Source: Mycobacterium stomatepiae (lineage in GTDB: Bacteria > Actinomycetota > Actinomycetes > Mycobacteriales > Mycobacteriaceae). Taken from it: a stretch of DNA of 64,000 nt. The notes beneath the pieces are model-generated. The model worked only from the letters and a program-made list of their open reading frames with translations, was not told where the DNA came from and made no database searches. The position numbers and the translations under genes are program-made. The DNA lies in assembly GCF_010731715.1 (NCBI RefSeq), contig NZ_AP022587.1:1612001-1676000 (forward strand), in the 5' to 3' direction. This document shows positions 1 to 7,855 of this stretch, piece after piece. Every line of letters starts with the position of its first letter. Positions within the stretch are counted from its first letter, which is position 1.

Positions 1-600
1 GTCGTCGACCAGCGATCGCACCTCGGCCAGGATGTCCGACGGGCTCCGGTCGACCTCCTTGCCCCGCAGCGACGGGACAATGCAGAAGGTACAGCTGTTG
101 TTGCAGCCCACGGAGATGGAAACCCAAGCAGCATAAGCGGATTCGCGAGCGCTGGGCAGCGAGGAGGGAAACTCCTGCAGCGCTTCGACGATTTCGACCT
201 GGGCGACCTTGTTGTGCCGAGCCCGGTCGAGCAGCGTCGGCAGCGAGCCGATGTTGTGCGTGCCGAATACCACGTCGACCCACGGCGCCTTGCGCAGCAA
301 CGCTTCTCGGTCCTTTTGGGCCAGACAGCCGCCGACCGCGATCTGCATGTCGGGGTTGTCGCGCTTGCGCGGGGCCAGGTGGCTGATATTGCCGTACAGC
401 TTGTTGTCGGCGTTCTCGCGCACCGCGCAGGTGTTGAAGACCACCACATCCGCGTCGGTGCCCTCGTCGGCGCGCTGATAGCCGGCCGCCTCGAGCAGAC
501 CCGCCAACCGTTCGGAGTCGTGGACGTTCATCTGGCAGCCGTAGGTGCGCACCTGGTAGGTACGCGCCTCCGAAACGTCTCGGGCCACCGTCGAAGTCAC
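1..600 (-). CDS. miaB: MiaB, tRNA methylthiotransferase (5' part; runs off the left edge)
   Basis: Radical-SAM enzyme that adds the 2-methylthio group to i6A37 of tRNAs. The window holds the first 200 codons. The N-terminal methylthiotransferase domain starts [15 protein letters not shown] near residue 17, with a cluster-binding Cys. The radical-SAM CxxxCxxC signature (CNNSCTFC) lies at about residues 166-173, encoded near 82-105. The GTG at 598-600 is chosen because the upstream ATG (606-608) meets a stop after three codons. It lies 48 bp downstream of recX on the same strand, as in M. tuberculosis except that two small genes found there between them are absent here. Confidence 0.95.
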   Translation of the reverse strand, partial: MTSTVARDVSEARTYQVRTYGCQMNVHDSERLAGLLEAAGYQRADEGTDADVVVFNTCAVRENADNKLYGNISHLAPRKRDNPDMQIAVGGCLAQKDREALLRKAPWVDVVFGTHNIGSLPTLLDRARHNKVAQVEIVEALQEFPSSLPSARESAYAAWVSISVGCNNSCTFCIVPSLRGKEVDRSPSDILAEVRSLVDD

Positions 601-648
601 GGGGCCATGGTACGGCGACCAGCGCCCGAGGCATTAACCCGCAGGTTG

Positions 649-1170
649 TTACACCCGGCGGCGTTCCCGCTCGGCGTTCAGCTCGGCGAGGACGACCTCG
701 CAAGCCAGGTTCTGGCTGTAGCCGCGGCGGGCCAGCATTCCCACCAGCCGGCGAGTGATCCGCGTGTCGTCCGCACCGAGCGTGTCGCGCCGCAACTTGG
801 CCCGCACCAGTTCTTCGGCCCGGTCTCGCTCGGCGCCGGCGTCGAGGGCGGCCAGCGCCGTGTTGATGGTCTCTTTGTCGACGCCTTTGGTGTGCAGCTC
901 GGCGGCCAAGGCGCGCTTACTCTTTCCCGCGCGGGCGTGCCGGGACCGCACCCACTGTTCGGCGAAGTCGGCGTCATCCACCAGCCCGGCGGCGGCCAGC
1001 CGGTCGAGCACCCGGGCGCTGACGTCGCCGGGATATCCGCGTTTTGCGAGCTGACCGGACAACTCGGCCCGGGTGTGCGACCTCGCGGTGAGCAGGCGCA
1101 GGCACAACGCCCGCGCCTGCTCTTCGCGGGATGGCTCAGAAATCGACGGGGGCGGGCAAGACGTCGTCAT
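649..1170 (-). CDS. recX: RecX, regulator of RecA
   Basis: Small helical protein (173 aa) of the RecX family, which binds RecA filaments and limits recombinase and co-protease activity. The Arg/Ala-rich three-helix repeats typical of the family are seen ([21 protein letters not shown], then [13 protein letters not shown]). Its first 35 bp overlap the 3' end of recA in another frame, the same arrangement known from M. tuberculosis, so it is co-transcribed and probably translationally coupled to recA. Confidence 0.94.
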   Translation of the reverse strand: MTTSCPPPSISEPSREEQARALCLRLLTARSHTRAELSGQLAKRGYPGDVSARVLDRLAAAGLVDDADFAEQWVRSRHARAGKSKRALAAELHTKGVDKETINTALAALDAGAERDRAEELVRAKLRRDTLGADDTRITRRLVGMLARRGYSQNLACEVVLAELNAERERRRV

Positions 1171-2176
1171 CGGTTACCACTGCGCCAATGCCCATCTTTT
1201 CCTTGATCTTCTTCTCGATCTCGTTGGCGATGTCGGCGTTCTCCATCAAGAAGTTGCGGACGTTCTCCTTGCCCTGGCCGAGCTGTTCGCCCTCGTAGGT
1301 GAACCAGGACCCGGACTTGCGGATGAAGCCCTGGTCCACGCCCATGTCGATCAGCGAGCCCTCTCTGCTGATACCCCGGCCGTAGAGGATGTCGAACTCA
1401 GCCTGCTTGAACGGCGGGGCCACCTTGTTCTTGACGATCTTGACCCGGGTGCGGTTACCGACCGCGTCGGAGCCGTCCTTGAGCGTCTCGATCCGGCGCA
1501 CGTCCAGGCGCACCGACGCGTAGAACTTCAAAGCCTTTCCACCCGTGGTGGTTTCCGGGCTGCCGAACATCACGCCGATCTTCTCGCGGAGCTGGTTGAT
1601 GAAGATCGCCGTTGTTCCCGAATTGTTCAGCGCACCAGTCATCTTCCGCAGCGCCTGGCTCATCAGCCGGGCCTGCAGGCCGACGTGGCTGTCGCCCATC
1701 TCGCCCTCGAGTTCCGCGCGCGGCACCAGTGCGGCCACCGAGTCGATGACCAGAATGTCCAGGGCACCGGAGCGAATCAGCATGTCGGCGATCTCCAGCG
1801 CCTGCTCACCGGTGTCGGGCTGGCTGACCAGCAGGGAATCGGTGTCGACGCCGAGTTTCTTGGCGTACTCCGGGTCCAGGGCGTGCTCGGCGTCGATGAA
1901 CGCCGCGACGCCGCCGGCCGCCTGGGCATTGGCCACCGCGTGCAGGGCAACGGTGGTCTTACCCGAGGACTCCGGGCCGTAGATCTCCACGACCCGGCCG
2001 CGGGGCAGCCCGCCGATGCCAAGGGCCACGTCCAGCGCGATGGATCCGGTCGGAATGATTGAGATCGGTTGACGTGTCTCGTCGCCGAGACGCATCACCG
2101 AGCCTTTGCCGTAGCTCTTCTCGATCTGGGCCATTGCCAGTTCGAGGGCCTTTTCGCGGTCGGGCGCCTGCGCCAT
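1136..2176 (-). CDS. recA: RecA recombinase, intein-free
   Basis: Central recombinase and SOS co-protease, 346 aa, full length. The Walker A motif GPESSGKT is at residues 67-74. The conserved core through [10 protein letters not shown] and the C-terminal acidic tail ([11 protein letters not shown]) are intact. M. tuberculosis RecA carries an intein after K251; here K251 is followed by V-A-P-P-F with no insertion, and there is no Cys at the splice position. The start is the ATG at 2174-2176. A PafBC-type promoter and a LexA box lie 55-118 bp upstream, so induction by both DNA-damage routes is expected. Forms an operon with recX. Confidence 0.98.
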   Translation of the reverse strand: MAQAPDREKALELAMAQIEKSYGKGSVMRLGDETRQPISIIPTGSIALDVALGIGGLPRGRVVEIYGPESSGKTTVALHAVANAQAAGGVAAFIDAEHALDPEYAKKLGVDTDSLLVSQPDTGEQALEIADMLIRSGALDILVIDSVAALVPRAELEGEMGDSHVGLQARLMSQALRKMTGALNNSGTTAIFINQLREKIGVMFGSPETTTGGKALKFYASVRLDVRRIETLKDGSDAVGNRTRVKIVKNKVAPPFKQAEFDILYGRGISREGSLIDMGVDQGFIRKSGSWFTYEGEQLGQGKENVRNFLMENADIANEIEKKIKEKMGIGAVVTDDDVLPAPVDF

Positions 2177-2230
2177 GGTGTCTCTCCTGTGGTCGTTGTT
2201 CTTCTGACCGGTATCGGTCGGTTGGCCGAG

Positions 2231-2252
2231 ACGTTAGACAGCCCCACCGACA
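2231..2252 (-). promoter_or_regulatory. PafBC/RecA-NDp-type DNA-damage promoter of recA
   Basis: Read on the minus strand, TGTCGGTG (2245-2252) is followed after exactly 8 bases by TAACGT (2231-2236). This fits the published mycobacterial RecA-NDp pattern TGTCRGTG-N8-TANNNT, which is activated by PafBC independently of LexA. It lies about 55-76 bp upstream of the recA ATG, nearer the gene than the LexA box. Match is seen directly; function is by analogy. Confidence 0.85.
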
Positions 2253-2280
2253 GATTCGCTCGAACGATCCCCACAGTAGA

Positions 2281-2294
2281 CGAACACCTGTTCG
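2281..2294. promoter_or_regulatory. LexA (SOS) box between recA and the B12 riboswitch
   Basis: Perfect palindromic SOS box CGAACACCTGTTCG, i.e. GAAC (2282-2285), 4-base spacer, GTTC (2290-2293), matching the mycobacterial LexA consensus. It sits about 105 bp upstream of recA. It also lies only 28 bp before the first paired base of the cobalamin aptamer on the other strand, so it could act on both divergent transcripts. Confidence 0.9.
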
Positions 2295-2321
2295 ATTCGA
2301 GTTCGACACGCCGTACGGATT

Positions 2322-2448
2322 CGGTGTGGCAATATCGTCCGAAAAGGCGTCGACGGGCCCGCGTACTACTGAGGAAACCGGTGCGAATCCGGTGCGGTCC
2401 CGCCACTGTGATCGGGCACATCACGACCCGAGAGCCAGATACTCACCG
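2322..2448 (+). ncRNA. Cobalamin (B12) riboswitch aptamer
   Basis: Contains the conserved cobalamin aptamer elements in order: gaaaCCGGTGCGAATCCGG (from about 2378), GTCCCGCCACTGTGA (about 2397-2411) and GAGCCAGATAC (about 2432-2442). A closing P1 helix can be drawn between CGGTG (2322-2326) and CACCG (2444-2448). Such elements bind adenosyl- or methylcobalamin and usually shut off the gene behind them. The gene behind it is the FhuF-like Fe-S protein, 50-60 bases further on. It is read divergently from recA. The exact 5' boundary is uncertain by about 15 bases. Confidence 0.9.
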
Positions 2449-2469
2449 TCGGCGCTTCCTCACTAGACG

Positions 2470-2488
2470 CTGGGGCGGATCTCCCCAG
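2470..2488 (+). promoter_or_regulatory. Hairpin in the expression platform of the B12 riboswitch
   Basis: CTGGGG (2470-2475), a 7-base loop, then CCCCAG (2483-2488) form a perfect 6-bp stem. It ends right at the purine-rich AGAGAGG (about 2487-2493) that serves as ribosome-binding site for the following gene. No U-run follows, so control of translation initiation is likelier than termination. Stem seen directly; role inferred. Confidence 0.55.
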
Positions 2489-2497
2489 AGAGGCTGG

Positions 2498-3181
2498 ATG
2501 CGCACGCATGGATATCTCCGGCATGCTCGACGCAATATCGTCCTACAAGGGGTTTTCGCGCTGACCGTGGGCGGCGCCGCGACAGGATGGCACCCGGTCC
2601 GCCGGGACTACGCCGACGGCTTTGCCGGTTTGATCGACACCACCGCACAGCGCTACAACACCGCGGACCTACGGATCGGCGCCTCGCTGGTCCACCTCGG
2701 CCACGCCACCCGGCTGTGGTCACCGGTGCTGGCCTGCGCGTTGGCCCGCGGCGTCGTCCCGGACCTGACAGACCTGCAGCGTGCCGACGACGGGGCGCAG
2801 CTACGCCTGCCCAAACCCGTCGGAGAGCCGGTCACCGACGTCGCGGCACAGTTGTATCACGTTGTGGTGCAACACCATATGCAGCCGTTTGCGGCCGGCC
2901 TGCAGGTCAAACTGGCGCCTGCCCTGCTGGCGGGCAACATCGCGTCCGCGCTCGTCGGCGCGTCACGGGCGCTGCTCGCCGCCCGGCCCGACCTGCGCGC
3001 GCGGATCGTCGAGAGCACCGAAGCGCTGCTGAACACGGGCGTGCTGTCCGGGTCCGGCGCCATCACCGGCTCCCATCTGGGGTTCAAGCGCGACAGCTGC
3101 TGCCTGTTCTATCGTCTCCCCGGACGATCCGTGTGCGGCGACTGCGTGTTTCGCTCAGCGCCGCGAGCCGGCCGGCGCTGA
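2498..3181 (+). CDS. FhuF-like (2Fe-2S) protein under B12 riboswitch; 5' end probably frameshifted
   Basis: The body reads as a FhuF-like ferric/siderophore reductase family protein. It ends with the family's Cys motif (CCLFYRL then CGDC: CC-x10-C-x2-C), which binds a 2Fe-2S cluster. The open frame can start at ATG 2498, which has AGAGAGG just upstream, but codons before about 2552 have poor GC at third positions. An overlapping ATG at 2508 gives MDISGMLDAISSYKG with good third-position GC and then hits TGA at 2562. One extra base in the G4 run at 2549-2552 would join the two as SSYKG-VFALTVGG. So the gene is either frameshifted, misassembled, or starts at 2498. From memory, M. tuberculosis retains only a short Cys-rich fragment here (Rv2737A). 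Confidence 0.72.
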   Translation: MRTHGYLRHARRNIVLQGVFALTVGGAATGWHPVRRDYADGFAGLIDTTAQRYNTADLRIGASLVHLGHATRLWSPVLACALARGVVPDLTDLQRADDGAQLRLPKPVGEPVTDVAAQLYHVVVQHHMQPFAAGLQVKLAPALLAGNIASALVGASRALLAARPDLRARIVESTEALLNTGVLSGSGAITGSHLGFKRDSCCLFYRLPGRSVCGDCVFRSAPRAGRR

Positions 3182-3195
3182 GCGTGCCTGGCGGC

Positions 3196-3417
3196 TCACC
3201 ACTGCTCGCGCGGCACGTCGAAGTCGACGCACAACGCCCGCCACACGTCGCGGGGCTCGACGCCATCCTCGATCGCTTGGGCGGCGGTCCGCCCTCCGAA
3301 ACCCGGGAGCACGTGGTCTACCAGCACCGATGCGCCGTACGCCGCGCCGAATCGCAGCACCACCCGCTCGTTGAACTCCGTCAGCCGCACGCCAGCCAAC
3401 ATACCGAGCCGGGTCAT
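3196..3417 (-). CDS. DUF3046 family small protein (Rv2738c-like)
   Basis: A 73-aa acidic protein of unknown function, conserved in actinobacteria next to recA (RLTEFNERVVLRFG, then DFDVPREQW at the C-terminus). It is usually 60-70 aa, so the true start may be the internal GTG or ATG a few codons in. The chosen ATG at 3415-3417 overlaps the stop of the upstream glycosyltransferase as ATGA, which implies coupled translation. It lies 14 bp from the convergent FhuF-like gene. Confidence 0.85.
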   Translation of the reverse strand: MTRLGMLAGVRLTEFNERVVLRFGAAYGASVLVDHVLPGFGGRTAAQAIEDGVEPRDVWRALCVDFDVPREQW

Positions 3418-4580
3418 TTCGTGAGCCCCAGCGCTTGGTGGCATACCCGCACCGGGTCGGCGACGCGGTGGATGCCAGACGCGGCGGTGCGCGCGGCTTC
3501 GCGGTAGCGGGGCGCCGCCAGCACATCGTTGACCGCCTCCACCAACGCGTCGGCGGTCAGCGGCCGGATCAGCCGCGCGCTCCCCTGCCGCGTCACCCGA
3601 TTCGCGAGTTCCCACTGGTCGCCGCCGCCGGGCACCACCACCAGCGGCACACCGGCCAGCAGCGTCTTGGCCAGCATTCCGTGGCCACCGCCGCAGATCA
3701 CCAGATCGGCGTGCGCCAGCAGCTCGTCCTGGCGTCCCAGCCCGACGGCCGCCCACGGCGGCACCGTCAGGTCCGGTCCGTCCAGCCGCGACACCAGCAG
3801 GCGCGACCCCGCCGGCAGCGTCTCCCCCGGCGTCAGACAGCCCAGCGCGACTTCGGCCAGCCCTTCGGTGCCGATCAGGGCGGTCGACGGCGCGATCACG
3901 ACCACCGGCCCGGAACCGTCGGGCACCTCGAGGATGCGATCGGTCGGCTCGAAGTGCAGCGGTCCGACCACGACGGCCTCGTCGGGCCAGTCCGGGCGGG
4001 ACACTTCCAGCGCGGGCAGCGTGGCGATCAGCCGTCGCAGCGGCCCGGGATCGCGCGCCGGCAGGCCGATCTCGGCCCGGGAGGCCTGACGCTGCCGCAG
4101 GCCCGCGCGCACCGATCGAGCCGTCAGCGCCCGCATCGTGGCATCGCGCAGCCGCCCGCGAATGCCGGTACCGGGCTCCAGCCCGCTGCCGATCGGCGGC
4201 AGCCCTTTCGACGGCAGGTACAGCGGATGCGGGTTGAGCTCGATCCACGGGATCCCGAGCAGCTCGGCGGCCATGCCGCCGCCGGCGGTGATGACGTCGG
4301 ACACCACCAGGTCGGGTGCCAGGTCGCGCAGCGCCGGCACATTGAGCACCGCCATCCGGGCCGCACGCCGGTGGATTCGGGCCCCGGCGTCGACGTCCTC
4401 GTCGGTGGCGGCCAGACCGTCCAGCGCGACGGCGCAGACACCGGCGTCGCGGGCGGCCTGGATCCATTCCTCGCCGGTGAACAGCGTGGGCTCGTCGCCC
4501 GCGTCCCGGAAGCGCTGACACAGCGCGATCGCGGGAAACGAGTGCCCGGGATCCGGCCCGGCGACGACGGCGACTCGCAC
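3414..4580 (-). CDS. GT1-family glycosyltransferase (Rv2739c-like)
   Basis: A 388-aa UGT-type (GT-B fold) glycosyltransferase. The N-terminal nucleotide-fold start is VAVVAGPDPGHSFPAIAL, with the family's glycine/histidine entry loop. The C-terminal donor-binding region reads CGGGHGMLAKTLLAGVPLVV followed by PGGGDQWELANRV, the usual sugar-nucleotide signature. No signal peptide, so cytosolic. The sugar and acceptor cannot be told from sequence. Operon with the DUF3046 gene through an ATGA overlap, and divergent from ephG (49 bp between starts). Confidence 0.88.
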   Translation of the reverse strand: MRVAVVAGPDPGHSFPAIALCQRFRDAGDEPTLFTGEEWIQAARDAGVCAVALDGLAATDEDVDAGARIHRRAARMAVLNVPALRDLAPDLVVSDVITAGGGMAAELLGIPWIELNPHPLYLPSKGLPPIGSGLEPGTGIRGRLRDATMRALTARSVRAGLRQRQASRAEIGLPARDPGPLRRLIATLPALEVSRPDWPDEAVVVGPLHFEPTDRILEVPDGSGPVVVIAPSTALIGTEGLAEVALGCLTPGETLPAGSRLLVSRLDGPDLTVPPWAAVGLGRQDELLAHADLVICGGGHGMLAKTLLAGVPLVVVPGGGDQWELANRVTRQGSARLIRPLTADALVEAVNDVLAAPRYREAARTAASGIHRVADPVRVCHQALGLTK

Positions 4581-4629
4581 CGCCTTACCCTGCCACAGCG
4601 TCCGAGGAGCACGCGCCTACGCTGGCACC

Positions 4630-5061
4630 ATGGCCGAGCTGACTGGGACAGCCGTCGCGAACACGCGCACGGTCGAGACTTTTCTGAACGCCCTGATGGA
4701 CGCGGACTACGAAACCGCGGACGCCTCGCTGGACGACAACCTCGTCTACGAAAACGTCGGATTGCCGACGATCCATGGCCGCACCGCGGCGATGAAGCTG
4801 TTCCGCCGAATGGACGGCCGGGCGGGGTTCGAGGTCAAGATCCACCGCATCGCCGCCGACGGCGCTGCGGTGCTCACCGAGCGCAGCGATGCGTTGATCC
4901 TGGGCCCGCTGCGCCTGCAGTTCTGGGTGTGCGGGGTGTTCGAGGTCCACAATGGACGAATCACGTTGTGGCGGGACTACTTTGACTTCTTCGACATGAC
5001 CAAGGCGTTGCTGCGCGGAGTGGCGGCGCTGGTATTGCCGTCGCTCAAAGCCTCGTTCTAG
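4630..5061 (+). CDS. ephG: EphG, limonene-1,2-epoxide hydrolase-type epoxide hydrolase
   Basis: A 143-aa single-domain enzyme of the limonene-epoxide hydrolase fold (SnoaL-like cone), which opens epoxides with an Asp-Arg-Asp triad. The candidate residues are in LTERSD and WRDYFD. The size and neighbourhood match Rv2740 of M. tuberculosis, for which cholesterol- and fatty-acid-type epoxides have been proposed as substrates. Convergent with pspM, 27 bp apart, with a repeated GCGGCTTCTA in the gap. Confidence 0.92.
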   Translation: MAELTGTAVANTRTVETFLNALMDADYETADASLDDNLVYENVGLPTIHGRTAAMKLFRRMDGRAGFEVKIHRIAADGAAVLTERSDALILGPLRLQFWVCGVFEVHNGRITLWRDYFDFFDMTKALLRGVAALVLPSLKASF

Positions 5062-5088
5062 CCGATTCCCGGCGGCTTCTAGCGGCTT

Positions 5089-5898
5089 CTAGCGGGGCGG
5101 CAGACCGCCGAGTTCGTCGAATGCCCGCGCCCAACCGGTGAGGCGATCGGTGGTCTCGACCAATTCGGCCCGGTAGCGCTGGTGCGCGTCCGCTAATCCA
5201 TCACCGTTCGCCGACGAAACCAACTGCGCTGCGGCGGTGACCATTTCGTTGTACTGCCGGACGCCGGCGCTGAGCTGAGCGGTGAACGCGTTGATGGTCG
5301 GCACCAGGTACGCCCGCGACGATTCCGAGTTGTGCGCTGCGCGCTCCATCGACACCACTTCCGCGGCGGTGGAGGCCATCGCCGCGGAGGTCTTGTTCGC
5401 CGCCGCGGTCAGGTCGCCGATCTCGTCGGAGGGCAGCATCGCGCCGCGCTCGATGACGCCCAGCAACGAGAAGAACCCGCGCTCGGAGGCGCCGAGCGCA
5501 TACATCGCCGGGCGCGCCGCGGAGCCCGGGGGCGGCAGTCGTCGGGCGTTGAGCGGCCGGCTGGCCGGCAGCGGCTCGGCCTTGAGCCAGTGGTAGCGGA
5601 AGAACAGCAGCGTCGCGGGAATCACCTCGATCACCGCGATCGCGCCGGTGATCTGCAGCAGCAGCACGAACCAGCCCCACCACGCCAGCACGGCCGTGAC
5701 CACACCCCAGAACACGCTGCCGACGGTGAAGATCCAGGCCCAGCGCAATGCTCGACGGCGACGGCGCAGCAGCCGGGCCCGCGGATCGGCGGCCGCACTG
5801 ATCTTCTGGGCGACGAAGCCGGACAGATCGGCGGCGGTGTCCAGCCCGTGCTGCAGCAGTGCCCGCCAAGGACGGCGCTGCGCTGTCTTCACCGCCAT
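5089..5898 (-). CDS. pspM: PspM, membrane partner of the phage-shock protein system
   Basis: A 269-aa protein. A basic N-terminal stretch (RARLLRRRRRALRW) precedes two adjacent hydrophobic segments at about residues 51-73 and 75-100. A long, mostly helical soluble part rich in Ala and Ser follows. Matches Rv2743c, called PspM, which anchors PspA at the membrane in mycobacteria. Third gene of the clgR-pspA-pspM operon, 18 bp after pspA. The fourth M. tuberculosis gene, pspN (Rv2742c), is absent here; the convergent ephG follows at once. Confidence 0.88.
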   Translation of the reverse strand: MAVKTAQRRPWRALLQHGLDTAADLSGFVAQKISAAADPRARLLRRRRRALRWAWIFTVGSVFWGVVTAVLAWWGWFVLLLQITGAIAVIEVIPATLLFFRYHWLKAEPLPASRPLNARRLPPPGSAARPAMYALGASERGFFSLLGVIERGAMLPSDEIGDLTAAANKTSAAMASTAAEVVSMERAAHNSESSRAYLVPTINAFTAQLSAGVRQYNEMVTAAAQLVSSANGDGLADAHQRYRAELVETTDRLTGWARAFDELGGLPPR

Positions 5899-5916
5899 GT
5901 CATGCCGACCGTCAGG

Positions 5917-6732
5917 CTACTGACCGAAGGGTTTCTCGGCGATTTGTCCCTCGGCGGGGGTGGCCGGCGTGGGTCCGGGGGCCGCGGGTGTTACGCCCGT
6001 CGGCAGGGCCTCGCCCCGCATCGACGCGCGGATTTGCTCGAGCCGGGAATGACCCGCCATCTCGACGCTGGCCTGCTGCACCTCGAGCATCCGGCCCTGC
6101 ACCGAATTCTGGGCGAGCTCGGCGGAGCCGACCGCATTGGCGTAGCGGCGCTCGATCTTGTCGCGCACCTCGTCGAGGCTCGGGGTGTTGCCCGGCGGGG
6201 CGATCTCGCTCATCGACCGCAGCGATGCGCTGACCTGCTCCTGCATCTTCGCCTGCTCGAGCTGGCTGAGCAGCTTGGTGCGCTCGGCGATCTTCTGCTG
6301 CAACACCATCGCGTTGCGTTCGACGGCCTTCTTGGCCTGCGCCGCCGCGCCCAGGGCTTGGTCGTGCAATGTCTTGAGGTCTTCGACGCTCTGCTCGGCG
6401 GTGACCAGCTGAGCCGCGAACGCCTCGGCGGCGTTGGTGTACTCCGCGGCCTTGGCGGCATCGCCGGCGGCGGTGGCCTGGTCGGCCAGCGTCAGCGCCT
6501 GACGCACGTTGACCTGAAGCTTCTCGATGTCGGCCAGCTGCCGGTTGAGCCGCATCTCCAGCTGACGCTGGTTGCCGATCACCTGCGCGGCCTGTTGGGT
6601 CAGCGCCTGATGTGTTCGCTGGGCTTCCTCGATGGCTTGCTGAATCTGGATCTTGGGGTCGGCGTGCTCGTCAATTTTCGCGTTGAACAGCGCCATGACG
6701 TATTTCCACGCTTTGACGAGCGGATTGGCCAT
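5917..6732 (-). CDS. pspA: PspA, phage-shock/IM30 family membrane-stress protein (35 kDa antigen)
   Basis: A 271-aa PspA/IM30 protein. The start [20 protein letters not shown] is the family's membrane-binding helix, followed by a long coiled coil (about residues 25-215). A flexible Pro/Ala tail ([15 protein letters not shown]) is typical of the mycobacterial form. It polymerises on damaged membranes and binds the ClgR activator. Middle gene of the operon clgR-pspA-pspM, 87 bp after clgR. Confidence 0.95.
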   Translation of the reverse strand: MANPLVKAWKYVMALFNAKIDEHADPKIQIQQAIEEAQRTHQALTQQAAQVIGNQRQLEMRLNRQLADIEKLQVNVRQALTLADQATAAGDAAKAAEYTNAAEAFAAQLVTAEQSVEDLKTLHDQALGAAAQAKKAVERNAMVLQQKIAERTKLLSQLEQAKMQEQVSASLRSMSEIAPPGNTPSLDEVRDKIERRYANAVGSAELAQNSVQGRMLEVQQASVEMAGHSRLEQIRASMRGEALPTGVTPAAPGPTPATPAEGQIAEKPFGQ

Positions 6733-6819
6733 GAGTTAGGTCCGCCTTCGCTTCTTGTGCCGGTTGGGCCTGTCGCTCAATTTATCGGGTCGGCGCCGAT
6801 CCCCCCACCCCTGGCGCGC

Positions 6820-7149
6820 TCAGACCGCCGCGAGCGTCGCCACCGGCGGGATGACGACCTTGGTGCTGGCATCGATGGAGGTCGTGCTCGCCTCGGCATT
6901 GGGCTGAGCGCGCTCCTCGCTCGCCATCCGCTCACCAGCATCGGTGAGCACCGTCGACACCGGGACGTCCAGCGCGTCGCAGATCGCGTTCAACAGCTCG
7001 CTGGAGGCCTCTTTGCGGCCACGCTCGACCTCCGAGAGATACCCGAGGCTCACCCGGGCCGTGTCCGATACCTCGCGCAGCGTTCGGCCCTGTGTCGTTC
7101 GGGCCAGGCGCAACACCTCGCCGATGACCTCGCGCACCGATGGCGACAT
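6820..7149 (-). CDS. clgR: ClgR, XRE-type activator of Clp protease and psp genes
   Basis: A 109-aa transcription factor with one helix-turn-helix ([20 protein letters not shown] at about residues 20-39), followed by ERGRKEAS, the classic ClgR signature. It activates clpP, clpC, its own operon and pspA. The C-terminus ends in TLAAV; in relatives a nonpolar -AVxA-like tail makes ClgR a ClpCP substrate. The start ATG has a good site (AAGGAGAGC) 5 bases upstream. First gene of the operon, 59 bp after pgsA3. Confidence 0.95.
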   Translation of the reverse strand: MSPSVREVIGEVLRLARTTQGRTLREVSDTARVSLGYLSEVERGRKEASSELLNAICDALDVPVSTVLTDAGERMASEERAQPNAEASTTSIDASTKVVIPPVATLAAV

Positions 7150-7208
7150 CCTGCTCTCCTTCGTCTAGAGCAAAGCTGCTTCATCAGGTCAACGCCAGCA
7201 GCGGCCGT

Positions 7209-7826
7209 CTAGGTTCCCGTGCGCCGCACTTCCCTGACGGTCGAGACCACGTAGTCGATTCCGGTGACCACGGTCAGCAGGATCGCGGCCGCCATCACCA
7301 CCGACGCCGCCACCAGGAACGGCCCCGACAGCGGCAGCACGAACAACCCGATGGCCACCGCCTGGACAAACGTCTTGAGTTTGCCGCCCCAGCTGGCCGG
7401 GATGACACCGCGCCGAATCACGGCCAGCCGCAACAGCGTCACCCCGATCTCGCGGCTCAGGATCAGCACGGTCACCCACCAGGGCAGGTCGCCGAGCATC
7501 GACAGTCCCACCAGCGCCGACCCGATCAGCATCTTGTCGGCGATCGGATCGACGAATGCGCCGAACTCGGTCGCCATGCCGTAATTGCGGGCCAGCAGGC
7601 CGTCCAGCCGGTCGGTGATACATGCCACCGCGAACACCACGAACGCCGCGATCCGCGCCACGGTTTCGTGACCGCCCCCGGCGAACAATGCGAGCAGGAA
7701 GATCGGAACCAGCACCAGCCGCGACAACGTCAGGACATTGGCGAGGTTGGCGATGCTGACACGCCCTGCCACGGGTCCTGTCTGCGGCTGCCCCGACACC
7801 GCAACAGAATAACCGGTGACCAGCAC
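7209..7826 (-). CDS. pgsA3: PgsA3, CDP-alcohol phosphatidyltransferase (phosphatidylglycerophosphate synthase type)
   Basis: Integral membrane enzyme joining CDP-diacylglycerol to an alcohol, probably glycerol 3-phosphate. The catalytic pattern DG-x2-AR-x8-G-x3-D-x3-D is complete: DRLDGLLAR, then FGAFVDPIAD. Several hydrophobic segments follow. The GTG at 7826 is chosen since it gives 205 aa, near the M. tuberculosis length (209), and leaves room for the divergent argA; longer in-frame starts up to 7910 would run into argA. Start is uncertain. Confidence 0.9.
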   Translation of the reverse strand: MLVTGYSVAVSGQPQTGPVAGRVSIANLANVLTLSRLVLVPIFLLALFAGGGHETVARIAAFVVFAVACITDRLDGLLARNYGMATEFGAFVDPIADKMLIGSALVGLSMLGDLPWWVTVLILSREIGVTLLRLAVIRRGVIPASWGGKLKTFVQAVAIGLFVLPLSGPFLVAASVVMAAAILLTVVTGIDYVVSTVREVRRTGT

Positions 7827-7855
7827 AGCCGCCCCGGATGTCAATACTGTTACCC

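Noticed and set aside
214..1206. Long plus-strand ORF over miaB-recX
   Set aside because: It lies opposite conserved miaB and recX coding sequence and has no recognisable protein; a GC-rich shadow.
2461..2500. Rho-independent terminator in the riboswitch platform
   Set aside because: The stem is good but no U-run follows; it touches the ribosome-binding site, which fits translational control better.
3196..4521. 441-codon minus-strand ORF joining DUF3046 with an Arg-rich N-terminus
   Set aside because: Only the last 73 codons are conserved; the rest overlaps the glycosyltransferase in another frame.
5332..7212. 626-codon plus-strand ORF over pspM-pspA-clgR
   Set aside because: Shadow of three conserved minus-strand genes.
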